Source of the DNA: Lutibacter sp.
GTDB taxonomy: Bacteria; Bacteroidota; Bacteroidia; Flavobacteriales; Flavobacteriaceae
Assembly (NCBI GenBank): GCA_030599055.1
Contig: JAUVOS010000065.1
Span: forward strand, 1-11,769
Length of the DNA: 11,769 nt
Direction: 5' to 3'
Below the pieces are notes generated by a model. It did no database searches, was not told where the DNA came from, and was given only the letters and a program-made list of their open reading frames with translations. A program made the position numbers and the translations under genes. Positions 5,709 to 11,769 of this stretch are shown here, one piece after another; positions within the stretch are counted from its first letter, which is position 1, and the number at the start of each line of letters is the position of its first letter.

Positions 5709-5746
5709 AATGTTTGTTTTTTGCAAATTGATTTAAATAATTGCAT
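5705..5746 (-). CDS. Possible 13-codon upstream ORF overlapping the MCE start
   Basis: An ATG at 5744-5746 opens a short frame encoding MQLFKSICKKQTF. Its TGA stop (5705-5707) overlaps the TTG start of the MCE gene (5706-5708) by two bases. This would suit translational coupling to a weak start codon. It could equally be chance, as no ribosome-binding signal can be judged in Bacteroidota. Confidence 0.3.
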   Translation of the reverse strand: MQLFKSICKKQTF

Positions 5747-5801
5747 TTTCCTCTGTCATATTGCGATTACAATATTACAGCATTTTTTTAGAAAATTGAA
5801 T

Positions 5802-6893
5802 TTATTGCGAAGTAGATTTCAATAGTTTGGATACAGAAATACGTTCTTGCCCTTTAAATGCAACGATAAAAGCAGATTTATATCCTTTTGATACTGCTTG
5901 TTCTTGTAAGTCTTTTATTAAATTATAATCAGAGGTATTGCCTAAGTAATACTTATAATGTTTGCCAACTTTTACGCGTTCTATATTTCGTAAGCCTTTG
6001 AAGTTGTATGATTTGGTAGTGACTTTATTAGAACTTGAGGCTATTTGCACCTTAAAAGCTACACCTTTAAAGATGCTATTTTCTTTTGTAATAATATCGT
6101 TTGTAATACTGTTTTTGTCGAGTTCTTTTTTATACTTTTTAATTCCGGAGACGATAGATGCTGCAATTTTTTCTTGACCGTTTTTTTTACGTAAGAAATC
6201 TTCTTCTTTATTATTGCTTAAAAACCCAATTTCAATAAGAATAGAGGGCATGTATGTTTGATGTAAAACGACAAATCCTGCTTGTTTAACGCCACGTGAA
6301 CTTCGTTTACCTGTTTCCACAAAACTTTTTTCAACAATAGTTGCCATACGAATACTTTGGTCTAGATAATCTTCTTGCATCAAAGTAAGACTGATGATAG
6401 ATGCAGGAGAATGAGGATTGTAGGAATAGTGTTTTTCATAATCTTCTTCCAAAAGAATTACATCATTTTCACGTTTAGCAACGGCTAAGTTTGTTTTATT
6501 ACGATGTACACCAAGCACATAAGTTTCACTTCCTTTGGCTTTGTAATTAGCAGCATTTGCATGTATAGAGATAAATAAATCTGCGTTTGCTTTATTGGCA
6601 ATTTCACCTCTTTTCTTCAATTCTATAAAGACGTCTTTTTTACGAGTAAGAATAACTTTCGTATTGGGCATTTCGGTTTGCATTAATTTTTCAACTTTTA
6701 AAGCTACCGCTAAAACAATATCTTTTTCATTTTTATCTTTATAACGTTTTGTACCCTCAGTTCCTGTATCTTTACCGCCATGACCTGGGTCGATAACGAC
6801 CGTAAATGATTTGTTTTGAGCCTGTATTTTATAAGAGGATGCAAATAGGAACAATAGTACAAACGATAAAGGAAACAGCTTAATTAGATGCAT
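5802..6893 (-). CDS. N-acetylmuramoyl-L-alanine amidase (Amidase_3) with SPOR-like C-terminus
   Basis: This periplasmic zinc enzyme cleaves the bond between N-acetylmuramic acid and the stem peptide, as in cell separation. The 363-residue product starts with a signal peptide ending near IQAQ (about residues 1-26). The Amidase_3 domain spans about 31-250. Likely zinc ligands are H38 (DPGHGG), E56 and H111 (SIHANAA), and the catalytic glutamate is E221 (LIEIGFLSN). A helical insertion at about 142-185 separates parts of the fold, as in regulated AmiB/C-type enzymes. The C-terminus (about 280-350, starting FKVQIASS) looks like a SPOR-type peptidoglycan-binding module. The frame extends 12 codons upstream to an ATG at 6927-6929, but starting there would place a charged run before the signal peptide. 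The gene is divergent from lptD and upstream of the MCE gene. Confidence 0.92.
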   Translation of the reverse strand: MHLIKLFPLSFVLLFLFASSYKIQAQNKSFTVVIDPGHGGKDTGTEGTKRYKDKNEKDIVLAVALKVEKLMQTEMPNTKVILTRKKDVFIELKKRGEIANKANADLFISIHANAANYKAKGSETYVLGVHRNKTNLAVAKRENDVILLEEDYEKHYSYNPHSPASIISLTLMQEDYLDQSIRMATIVEKSFVETGKRSSRGVKQAGFVVLHQTYMPSILIEIGFLSNNKEEDFLRKKNGQEKIAASIVSGIKKYKKELDKNSITNDIITKENSIFKGVAFKVQIASSSNKVTTKSYNFKGLRNIERVKVGKHYKYYLGNTSDYNLIKDLQEQAVSKGYKSAFIVAFKGQERISVSKLLKSTSQ

Positions 6894-6911
6894 TTTATTT
6901 TTATGAAATTG

Positions 6912-6945
6912 TTGGGAGTTTACCCACATATTTTAATTATTTTTG
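6912..6945 (+). promoter_or_regulatory. Candidate lptD promoter in the divergent intergenic region
   Basis: TTG at 6912-6914 and TATTTTTG at 6938-6945 (exact TAnnTTTG) are 23 nt apart, at the upper end of normal Bacteroidota spacing. The -7 element lies 49 nt before the ATG at 6995 and 133 nt before an alternative TTG start at 7079. No equally good match for the amidase direction was seen. Confidence 0.45.
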
Positions 6946-6994
6946 ACTCATATTTATGAATCTTGCAATTATCAAGCCAATAGATGTATAAGTC

Positions 6995-9775
6995 TTGATG
7001 AAGATTCTAAGAACAATACGAAATTACCATATTTTCGGAAAGATACAAGTGCACTTAAAAATAGTAATTCACAAGTATTTGTTAATAAAGAACAAGCATA
7101 TAATCTTTTTATTTTCGATTCTAGTTTTCGGACTTTCTGCTTCGTATGCTCAAATTATAGACGATAAAACTTCTTTGAAAATCCCTGAAACGAATGCAAC
7201 AAAGCTTTCTAATAAGGATTTGCTTTTATCGAAGGATAGTATTTCCACAAAATCAAATATTTCTAAAGTCTCCTTAAAAGATACAATACGAATAGATAGT
7301 ATTCCTGTCAAAAGGCCAAAAGAATCTTTAAAAGACATTATTGATCATTCGGCTGATGATTACATTCAAATAGATGTGAAAAAGAATATTACTAAACTTT
7401 ATAATAATGCAAAAATTCATTACCAAGATGTTGATTTGGAGGCGGGCATTATAATTATTGATTATAAAAAGAATTTAATTATTGCTCGTGGAATAAAAGA
7501 CAGTGTCGGATATACACAGATTCCCTATTTTAAACAAGGGAATGAGGAGTCAACACAAGACTCCATAATGGTCAACTACAATACTGAGAAGGCATTGATT
7601 TGGGGTTTAGATTCTGAACAAGACAATGGTATTATTATGGGAAGTGGTGTAAGTAAAAAGGTAAATGATTCTACAATTTACGTAAGAAATATTGTGATTA
7701 CAACTTCTAAAAAGAAAAACCCTGATTATTATATCGGAATTAAGAAAGCGAAAATTATTCCAAATAAAAAAATAATATCAGGTGGTGCCTTGCTTTATAT
7801 AGCGGATGTTCCAACACCTATTTATGTGCCTTTTGCTTATTTTCCATTGACTCAATCACGTACATCCGGAATTCTTATGCCAACTTGGGGTGAAAATAAA
7901 CAACAAGGATATTTTTTACAAAATGGAGGTTATTATTTGGCCATAAGCGATTATTTTGATTTGGCATTAACTGGAGATATTTATACAAATGGTAGTTGGG
8001 GTTTTAGAGCCAACAGTAATTATGCATTACGATATAAATTTAATGGAAATATTGGATTTAATTACGACAATACAATTTATAGTCTTAGGGGTTTTGATGA
8101 TTATAGCAAATCATCAAATTATAACATTAGATGGTCGCATAGCCAGGCAAGCCAAGCAAATCCTAATGCACGTTTATCAGCCTCTGTAAATTTAGGAAGT
8201 AGTAAATATTATCGACTTTCGTTGAATGAGTATAATTCAAATGCACATCAAAAAAATCAATTGAGTTCATCGGTTTCTTTTTCGAAACGATTTGTTGGAA
8301 CTCCTTTCAATTTGAGTTTGTCTGCGACGCATTCTCAAAACACAAACACAGAGAGCATTACAATGTCTTTACCATCCTTGCAATTAAGCATGGATAGAAT
8401 ATATCCTTTTGCTCCCAAAAATAGCTCTTCAAAAAATGCGTTACACAAATTGAGTTTGTCGTATTCCATGGCAGGTGATTATCGTATAAACACAACAGAT
8501 GAACATTTTTTTAAAAAGCAAATGTTTGAACAGGCGAAAACGGGAATTAATCATAAAGCGAGTCTAAGTACCAATATGAAGATGTTTAAGTATTTTACGG
8601 TAAACCCAAGCGCCAACTATAAAGAAACATGGTATTTTGATTATATTGAAAAAAGGTATGATGCATCTAACAATGAAATTGTAAACGATAGTTTAAACGG
8701 ATTCAAAGCTTTGCGAGAATATAGCACAGGTTTGTCATTATCCACAAATATTTATGGAACATTTAAGTTTAAAAAAGGACGTTTAAAGGCATTAAGACAT
8801 ACAATACGTCCCTCCGTTTCTTATAGCTATCGTCCTGATTTTAGTTTTTATGATGAAGAAATTTACAACCCCATTACAGATGAGAATGAAACCTATTCTC
8901 CTTACCAAAACGGTATGTACGGCGTACCGGGTAAAGGAATTTCAAATAATTTGGGGTTTAGTTTAAACAATACTTTTGAAGCGAAAGTAATGCCTAAAGA
9001 TTCAACCCAAACAGAAGCTAAAAAAATAAATCTGTTGAACAATTTGAATTTTTCTACAGGTTATAATATGACAGCAGACACTTTGCGTTGGTCACCTGTT
9101 CGGATGAATACAGGAGCGAGTCTGTTTAAAAATAAAATGAGGATTAATGTAAATGCCTCGATGGATCCCTACGCTATTAATGCAAATGGCAATAGAATTA
9201 ACAGCTCTAATTTATCAAATGGCGGTAGCCTTTTTAGGTTAACGGACGCAGGTATGACCATGAGTTATAGTTTGTCAGACCAGAGTTTTAAAAAACAAAA
9301 CAAAGATGCTAAATATTCTGAAGACGACACCTATACTTCTGATGATACCGGTATAGCTGAAGAAGATATGCGAGAGAATCGAGGTAATAAAAAGAATAAT
9401 GCGGATAATAAAACCAAAAAAGCAAAATTATTCCATTCTAAAATCCCATGGGATCTCAGTTTGTCCTATTCATTGCGTTACGCAAATGGACGCGGTCAAA
9501 ATGAAATATCAAATAATTCCCTGATGTTTAATGGTAATGTTGAATTGACTCCTAAATGGAGTATTGGATTCAATTCTAGTTATGATTTTAAAGGTCGTGG
9601 TTTGGGATATACAGGTCTTAATTTTCAAAGAGATTTAGATAGTTGGAAAATGCGTTTTAGCTGGGTTCCGTTTGGAAATAGACAAACCTATTACTTTTTT
9701 ATTGGTGTTAAATCATCCGTATTAAGCGATTTAAAATATGATAAACGTAAATTACCAGATAAGCGTTTGTTTTAA
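6995..9775 (+). CDS. lptD: LPS-assembly outer membrane protein LptD
   Basis: LptD is the outer membrane beta-barrel that inserts lipopolysaccharide into the outer leaflet. The 926-residue frame has an OstA/LptD N-terminal jelly-roll domain at about 120-275 (from YIQIDVKKNITKLYNN on). The Bacteroidota-type barrel then begins with GALLYIADVPTPIYVPFAYF and RTSGILMPTWG. The rest is alternating beta-strand sequence ending in a terminal Phe. A lysine- and acid-rich low-complexity stretch (about 764-812) breaks the barrel and is probably a surface loop. No cysteine was seen in the whole translation. The signal peptide (IIFLFSILVFGLSASYAQ) begins unusually late, about 30 residues after ATG 6995. TTG 7079-7081 would give a compact signal peptide and is a possible true start. 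It is divergent from the amidase gene and followed by ridA. Confidence 0.92.
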   Translation: MMKILRTIRNYHIFGKIQVHLKIVIHKYLLIKNKHIIFLFSILVFGLSASYAQIIDDKTSLKIPETNATKLSNKDLLLSKDSISTKSNISKVSLKDTIRIDSIPVKRPKESLKDIIDHSADDYIQIDVKKNITKLYNNAKIHYQDVDLEAGIIIIDYKKNLIIARGIKDSVGYTQIPYFKQGNEESTQDSIMVNYNTEKALIWGLDSEQDNGIIMGSGVSKKVNDSTIYVRNIVITTSKKKNPDYYIGIKKAKIIPNKKIISGGALLYIADVPTPIYVPFAYFPLTQSRTSGILMPTWGENKQQGYFLQNGGYYLAISDYFDLALTGDIYTNGSWGFRANSNYALRYKFNGNIGFNYDNTIYSLRGFDDYSKSSNYNIRWSHSQASQANPNARLSASVNLGSSKYYRLSLNEYNSNAHQKNQLSSSVSFSKRFVGTPFNLSLSATHSQNTNTESITMSLPSLQLSMDRIYPFAPKNSSSKNALHKLSLSYSMAGDYRINTTDEHFFKKQMFEQAKTGINHKASLSTNMKMFKYFTVNPSANYKETWYFDYIEKRYDASNNEIVNDSLNGFKALREYSTGLSLSTNIYGTFKFKKGRLKALRHTIRPSVSYSYRPDFSFYDEEIYNPITDENETYSPYQNGMYGVPGKGISNNLGFSLNNTFEAKVMPKDSTQTEAKKINLLNNLNFSTGYNMTADTLRWSPVRMNTGASLFKNKMRINVNASMDPYAINANGNRINSSNLSNGGSLFRLTDAGMTMSYSLSDQSFKKQNKDAKYSEDDTYTSDDTGIAEEDMRENRGNKKNNADNKTKKAKLFHSKIPWDLSLSYSLRYANGRGQNEISNNSLMFNGNVELTPKWSIGFNSSYDFKGRGLGYTGLNFQRDLDSWKMRFSWVPFGNRQTYYFFIGVKSSVLSDLKYDKRKLPDKRLF

Positions 9776-9797
9776 ACATATTAACTAGACGGTAATA

Positions 9798-9824
9798 AGA
9801 CGAAAAGACAAAAGACGAAAGACG
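9798..9824 (+). repeat. Short A/G-rich tandem repeat
   Basis: Units of agac and gaaa alternate (agacgaaa, agacaaa, agacgaa, agacg) in the 149-nt gap between lptD and ridA. It is a purine-rich microsatellite-like run with no recognised function. Confidence 0.5.
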
Positions 9825-9924
9825 TTCATTTACACGTGATTATAAAAATGCTGATTTCGGTTAATATCCGTCGGATTAAAAATAATTAAAACAAACATTA
9901 AACAATAAACATAAATTTCTTAGT

Positions 9925-10311
9925 ATGAAAAAAATTATTAAAACACCAAATGCACCTATGCCAATAGGACCTTATAACCAAGCAACTTTCTCAAGAAATA
10001 CTTTATATATTTCTGGGCAACTTCCTATGAACCCTAAGACCGGAAAATTAGTAGAGACAGGTATTAAGGACGCAACAAGACAAGTGATGAAAAACTTAGA
10101 AGCAATCTTAACCGAAGCTGATTTAAGTTTTAATAATGTAGTTAAAACTTCAATTTTTATTGAAGATATGAATGATTTTGGAGATATAAATGCGGTATAT
10201 GGCGAATTTTTTGATGAAGCAACGGCTCCTGCTCGTGAAACAGTACAAGTAGCGAAACTACCTTTAGGTGTCGCTGTAGAGATTTCTATGATTGCTGTTA
10301 GTGAGAAATAG
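9925..10311 (+). CDS. ridA: RidA family enamine/imine deaminase
   Basis: The 128-residue product is a full-length member of the YjgF/YER057c/UK114 family. RidA trimers hydrolyse the reactive enamine/imine intermediates released by PLP enzymes such as threonine dehydratase, sparing other enzymes from damage. Family hallmarks are PIGPYNQA near the N-terminus, ISGQLPMNP, and the C-terminal signature APARETVQVAKLPLGVAVEI. R104 and E119 match the substrate-binding Arg and Glu of well-studied RidA (Arg105 and Glu120 in Salmonella). The ATG at 9925 gives the usual N-terminus. It follows lptD on the same strand after 149 nt, and converges with mgsA 56 nt downstream. The gap could allow its own promoter; TAAATTTC at 9912-9919 is one base off consensus but very close to the ATG. 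Confidence 0.93.
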   Translation: MKKIIKTPNAPMPIGPYNQATFSRNTLYISGQLPMNPKTGKLVETGIKDATRQVMKNLEAILTEADLSFNNVVKTSIFIEDMNDFGDINAVYGEFFDEATAPARETVQVAKLPLGVAVEISMIAVSEK

Positions 10312-10357
10312 AAAAAATATGGAGTGATTCACCACATCACCACTTCTTAAAATAGAA

Positions 10358-10379
10358 AAGGCTCGTTTTATATAGCCTT
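10358..10379. terminator. Hairpin between convergent ridA and mgsA
   Basis: The stem aaggct (10358-10363)/agcctt (10374-10379) has a 10-nt loop and overlaps the last codons of mgsA. Positioned between convergent genes, it could end transcription from ridA. It lacks a proper U-tract, so support is weak. Confidence 0.3.
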
Positions 10380-10730
10380 AATCAATAATTCTGCCGTAGC
10401 CGGATTAGTAGCTAGCGGAATATTATGGACATCACACAAACGCATGAGCGTAAAAATATCCGGTTCATGCGGGTGTTTTTCTAGTGGGTCTCTAAAAAAT
10501 ATGACTAAATCAATTTTGCCTTCCGCTAATTTGGCAGCTATTTGTGCATCTCCACCCATCGGACCTGATAAAACTTTTTTAACAAGAAAACCTGCTTTTT
10601 CAGCTTTTTCTCCTGTGGTTCCGGTAGCGGTTAGATGAATATTCTTTTGTGCTAAAATGGCTTTATAATCCATTAGAAATTGAATCATTTCTGCTTTTTT
10701 CCCATCGTGGGCAATTATGGCTATGTTCAT
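10368..10730 (-). CDS. mgsA: Methylglyoxal synthase
   Basis: MgsA converts dihydroxyacetone phosphate to methylglyoxal and phosphate, a cytosolic bypass of lower glycolysis that relieves sugar-phosphate build-up. The 120-residue product shows the whole MGS-like core: IAHDGKK with H8, ATGTTGEKAEKAG (phosphate binding), LSGPMGGDAQIA with the catalytic D61, FFRDPLEKHPHEPDI with H88 and D91, and NIPLATNPATAELLI. D61, H88 and D91 match E. coli Asp71, His98 and Asp101. The protein stops soon after the core and lacks the C-terminal helix of the 152-residue E. coli enzyme. The natural-looking end suggests a short form rather than truncation. The ATG at 10728-10730 is the obvious start. It converges on ridA and diverges from the aquaporin gene, 78 nt away. 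Confidence 0.93.
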   Translation of the reverse strand: MNIAIIAHDGKKAEMIQFLMDYKAILAQKNIHLTATGTTGEKAEKAGFLVKKVLSGPMGGDAQIAAKLAEGKIDLVIFFRDPLEKHPHEPDIFTLMRLCDVHNIPLATNPATAELLIKAI

Positions 10731-10770
10731 ATCGAAAACTAATTGATTTACGAAGTTACTACTTTTTTTA

Positions 10771-10778
10771 TACCTTGC
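10771..10778 (+). promoter_or_regulatory. Weak candidate -7 element for the aquaporin gene
   Basis: TACCTTGC approximates TAnnTTTG with two mismatches. It lies 30 nt upstream of the aquaporin ATG in the 78-nt gap shared with the divergent mgsA gene. A TTG at 10743-10745 is 25 nt upstream, slightly too far. Confidence 0.25.
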
Positions 10779-10808
10779 GGACTTATTAATTCAAAAACCC
10801 AAACAAAA

Positions 10809-11483
10809 ATGAAAAAATTTTTCGCAGAACTTTTTGGTACTTTCGTTCTCGTATTTATTGGAGCAGGTAGTGCTGTAATCGCCGGAGGAGATATTGGTGT
10901 ATTAGGTATTTCCTTTGCCTTTGGTATTGCCGTTATGTCTATGGTTTACGCAATTGGACCTATTTCAGGATGTCACATCAATCCCGCTATTACGGTAAGT
11001 ATGCTTGCCGCAGGAAAGATTAGCCTAAAAGATAGCTTGAGCTATATTGTTGCTCAAATTATCGGAGCCATTATAGGTGCAGGAGCTTTATATCTTATTG
11101 CCAGTGGTAAATCAGGATTTGATGTAGCCAACGGCTTAGGTCAAAATGGCTTTGGCGCCGGTTATCTAGGAGAGTATAGTATGCAAGCTGCTTTTATCGC
11201 AGAGGTCGTTTTAACAGCGATATTTTTACTAGTTATTTTTGGTGCTACAAGTACTAAAGCAAATGGAAAATTTGCCGGTATTGCAATTGGTTTTGCACTG
11301 ACAATGATTCATTTGGTAGGCATTCAGATTACCGGAACATCGGTAAATCCAGCACGTAGTATTGGCCCGGCATTATTTGTAGGAGGTACGGCTATTTCAC
11401 AATTGTGGCTGTTTATCGTCGCCCCAATAATTGGTGGTTTACTTGGAACTTTTATTTGGAAATTTTTAGTGAATGATGAATAG
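10809..11483 (+). CDS. aqpZ: Aquaporin, AqpZ-type water channel
   Basis: The 224-residue product is an inner-membrane major intrinsic protein with six hydrophobic helices and both half-helix NPA motifs: NPA at 58-60 (HINPAITV) and 180-182 (SVNPARSIGPAL). The aromatic/arginine filter residues read F38, H168, T177 and R183. Their spacing matches F43, H174, T183 and R189 of E. coli AqpZ, which predicts a water-selective pore rather than a glycerol facilitator. The frame extends to an ATG at 10743, but those extra 22 residues are not membrane-protein-like and lie in the promoter region. ATG 10809 gives MKKFFAELFGTF, the usual family start. It diverges from mgsA; nothing indicates a shared function. 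Confidence 0.95.
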   Translation: MKKFFAELFGTFVLVFIGAGSAVIAGGDIGVLGISFAFGIAVMSMVYAIGPISGCHINPAITVSMLAAGKISLKDSLSYIVAQIIGAIIGAGALYLIASGKSGFDVANGLGQNGFGAGYLGEYSMQAAFIAEVVLTAIFLLVIFGATSTKANGKFAGIAIGFALTMIHLVGIQITGTSVNPARSIGPALFVGGTAISQLWLFIVAPIIGGLLGTFIWKFLVNDE

Positions 11484-11573
11484 TTTTGGGTCAGATCTAA
11501 AAGTTGGGGAGTAATGATAAAAGAATTATTGTATATTTTTGGACACAAATAACCCGTATTGAGAAGTAACTTT

Positions 11574-11705
11574 AGCAACGTTCTGGCTATGTGCAGTGGC
11601 GGACAACGAAGATGATTCGTTTTCGGTCGGCAAGACCGATAAGGAATCGTCGAGGAAACCGTGCAAACGACTGCCGCCGCTATTGCATATGAGCCTTTGT
11701 TATGC
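11574..11705. repeat. 132-nt structured repeat resembling an integron attC site
   Basis: The element is bounded by AACGTT (11577-11582) and GTTATGC (11699-11705), so AAC and GTT mirror each other at the ends. Arms 11585-11602 (ggctatgtgcagtggcgg) and 11674-11695 are inverted copies with a few unpaired bases. Inside are gatgattc (11611-11618)/gaatcgtc (11644-11651), and tcggtc (11623-11628)/gaccga (11634-11639). The whole folds into one long interrupted hairpin, the architecture of attC recombination sites. The cores do not fit RYYYAAC/GTTRRRY exactly (GTTATGC has one mismatch), so a Bacteroidota-specific palindromic repeat is the alternative. It lies directly beside a gene end on its right. 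Between the aquaporin stop and this element (11484-11573) nothing else was recognised. Confidence 0.5.
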
Positions 11706-11712
11706 TTTGTTT

Positions 11713-11769
11713 TTATTTGTTTTTCATATATTCAAGAAATGGTTTTGGATTATTTCCCCTATAATTAAA
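11713..11769 (-). CDS. 3' end of an unidentified gene (cut by window edge)
   Basis: From the right edge inward on the minus strand, an open frame encodes FNYRGNNPKPFLEYMKNK and ends at TAA (11713-11715). The composition looks like a real protein C-terminus rather than random AT-rich sequence. Eighteen residues are too few to name a family. Its stop codon is only 7 nt from the core of the attC-like repeat, the arrangement of an integron cassette gene and its attC. Confidence 0.45.
   Translation of the reverse strand, partial: FNYRGNNPKPFLEYMKNK

Noticed and set aside
6894..6929. Upstream ATG start for the amidase
   Set aside because: The 12 extra residues are hydrophilic and precede an ordinary signal peptide starting at the ATG at 6893.
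10444..10638. Plus-strand frame inside mgsA
   Set aside because: It lies fully within a well-supported methylglyoxal synthase gene on the other strand.
10743..10808. Upstream ATG start for the aquaporin
   Set aside because: The extra residues lie in the shared promoter gap and do not resemble any aquaporin N-terminus, whereas ATG 10809 does.
11324..11578. Minus-strand frame overlapping the aquaporin 3' end
   Set aside because: It mirrors the NPA region of the aquaporin gene and has no domain or promoter.

Overview
The window looks like chromosome from a member of the Bacteroidota, most likely the Flavobacteriia. It is AT-rich. The protein families are typical of that group: a Bacteroidota-type LptD, an amidase with a C-terminal SPOR-like region, a single-pass MCE/MlaD protein, an ORF6N protein, and a membrane Fe-S protein N-terminus. 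No clear Shine-Dalgarno sequences are visible, and several starts are preceded by the Bacteroidota promoter motif TAnnTTTG. The genus cannot be fixed from the sequence alone.

Layout. (1) At 1-409, minus strand, is the 5' part of a membrane (Fe-S)-binding protein gene. (2) At about 410-4700 lies a block that looks accessory. It holds two unrelated L,D-transpeptidase genes facing each other (864-2438 plus; 2863-3552 minus) and an ORF6N-domain gene (3752-4285 minus). These sit in long spacers packed with hairpins and short dispersed repeats. (3) At 4740-6893, minus strand, are an mlaD-like MCE gene and an N-acetylmuramoyl-L-alanine amidase gene, probably one operon. (4) lptD (6995-9775) diverges from the amidase gene and is followed by ridA (9925-10311). 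(5) A methylglyoxal synthase gene (minus) converges on ridA and diverges from an aqpZ-type aquaporin gene (10809-11483). (6) The right edge holds a 132-nt structured repeat resembling an integron attC site. Directly beside it is the 3' end of another minus-strand gene.

How the genes fit together. Most of the window concerns the cell envelope: peptidoglycan cross-linking (two L,D-transpeptidases), peptidoglycan splitting (amidase), lipid traffic (MCE protein) and LPS export (LptD). RidA, MgsA and AqpZ are metabolic or stress housekeeping genes. As I recall flavobacterial gene order, amidase, MCE and (Fe-S)-binding genes usually lie next to one another. The 410-4700 block therefore looks like an insertion into a conserved neighbourhood. 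No transposase, integrase, phage structural gene, CRISPR array, tRNA or rRNA was found.

The items most worth a second look are the attC-like element with its adjoining gene end, the palindrome overlapping the presumed ORF6N promoter, the paired repeats around that gene, and the TTG start of the MCE gene overlapped by the stop of a 13-codon upstream ORF.
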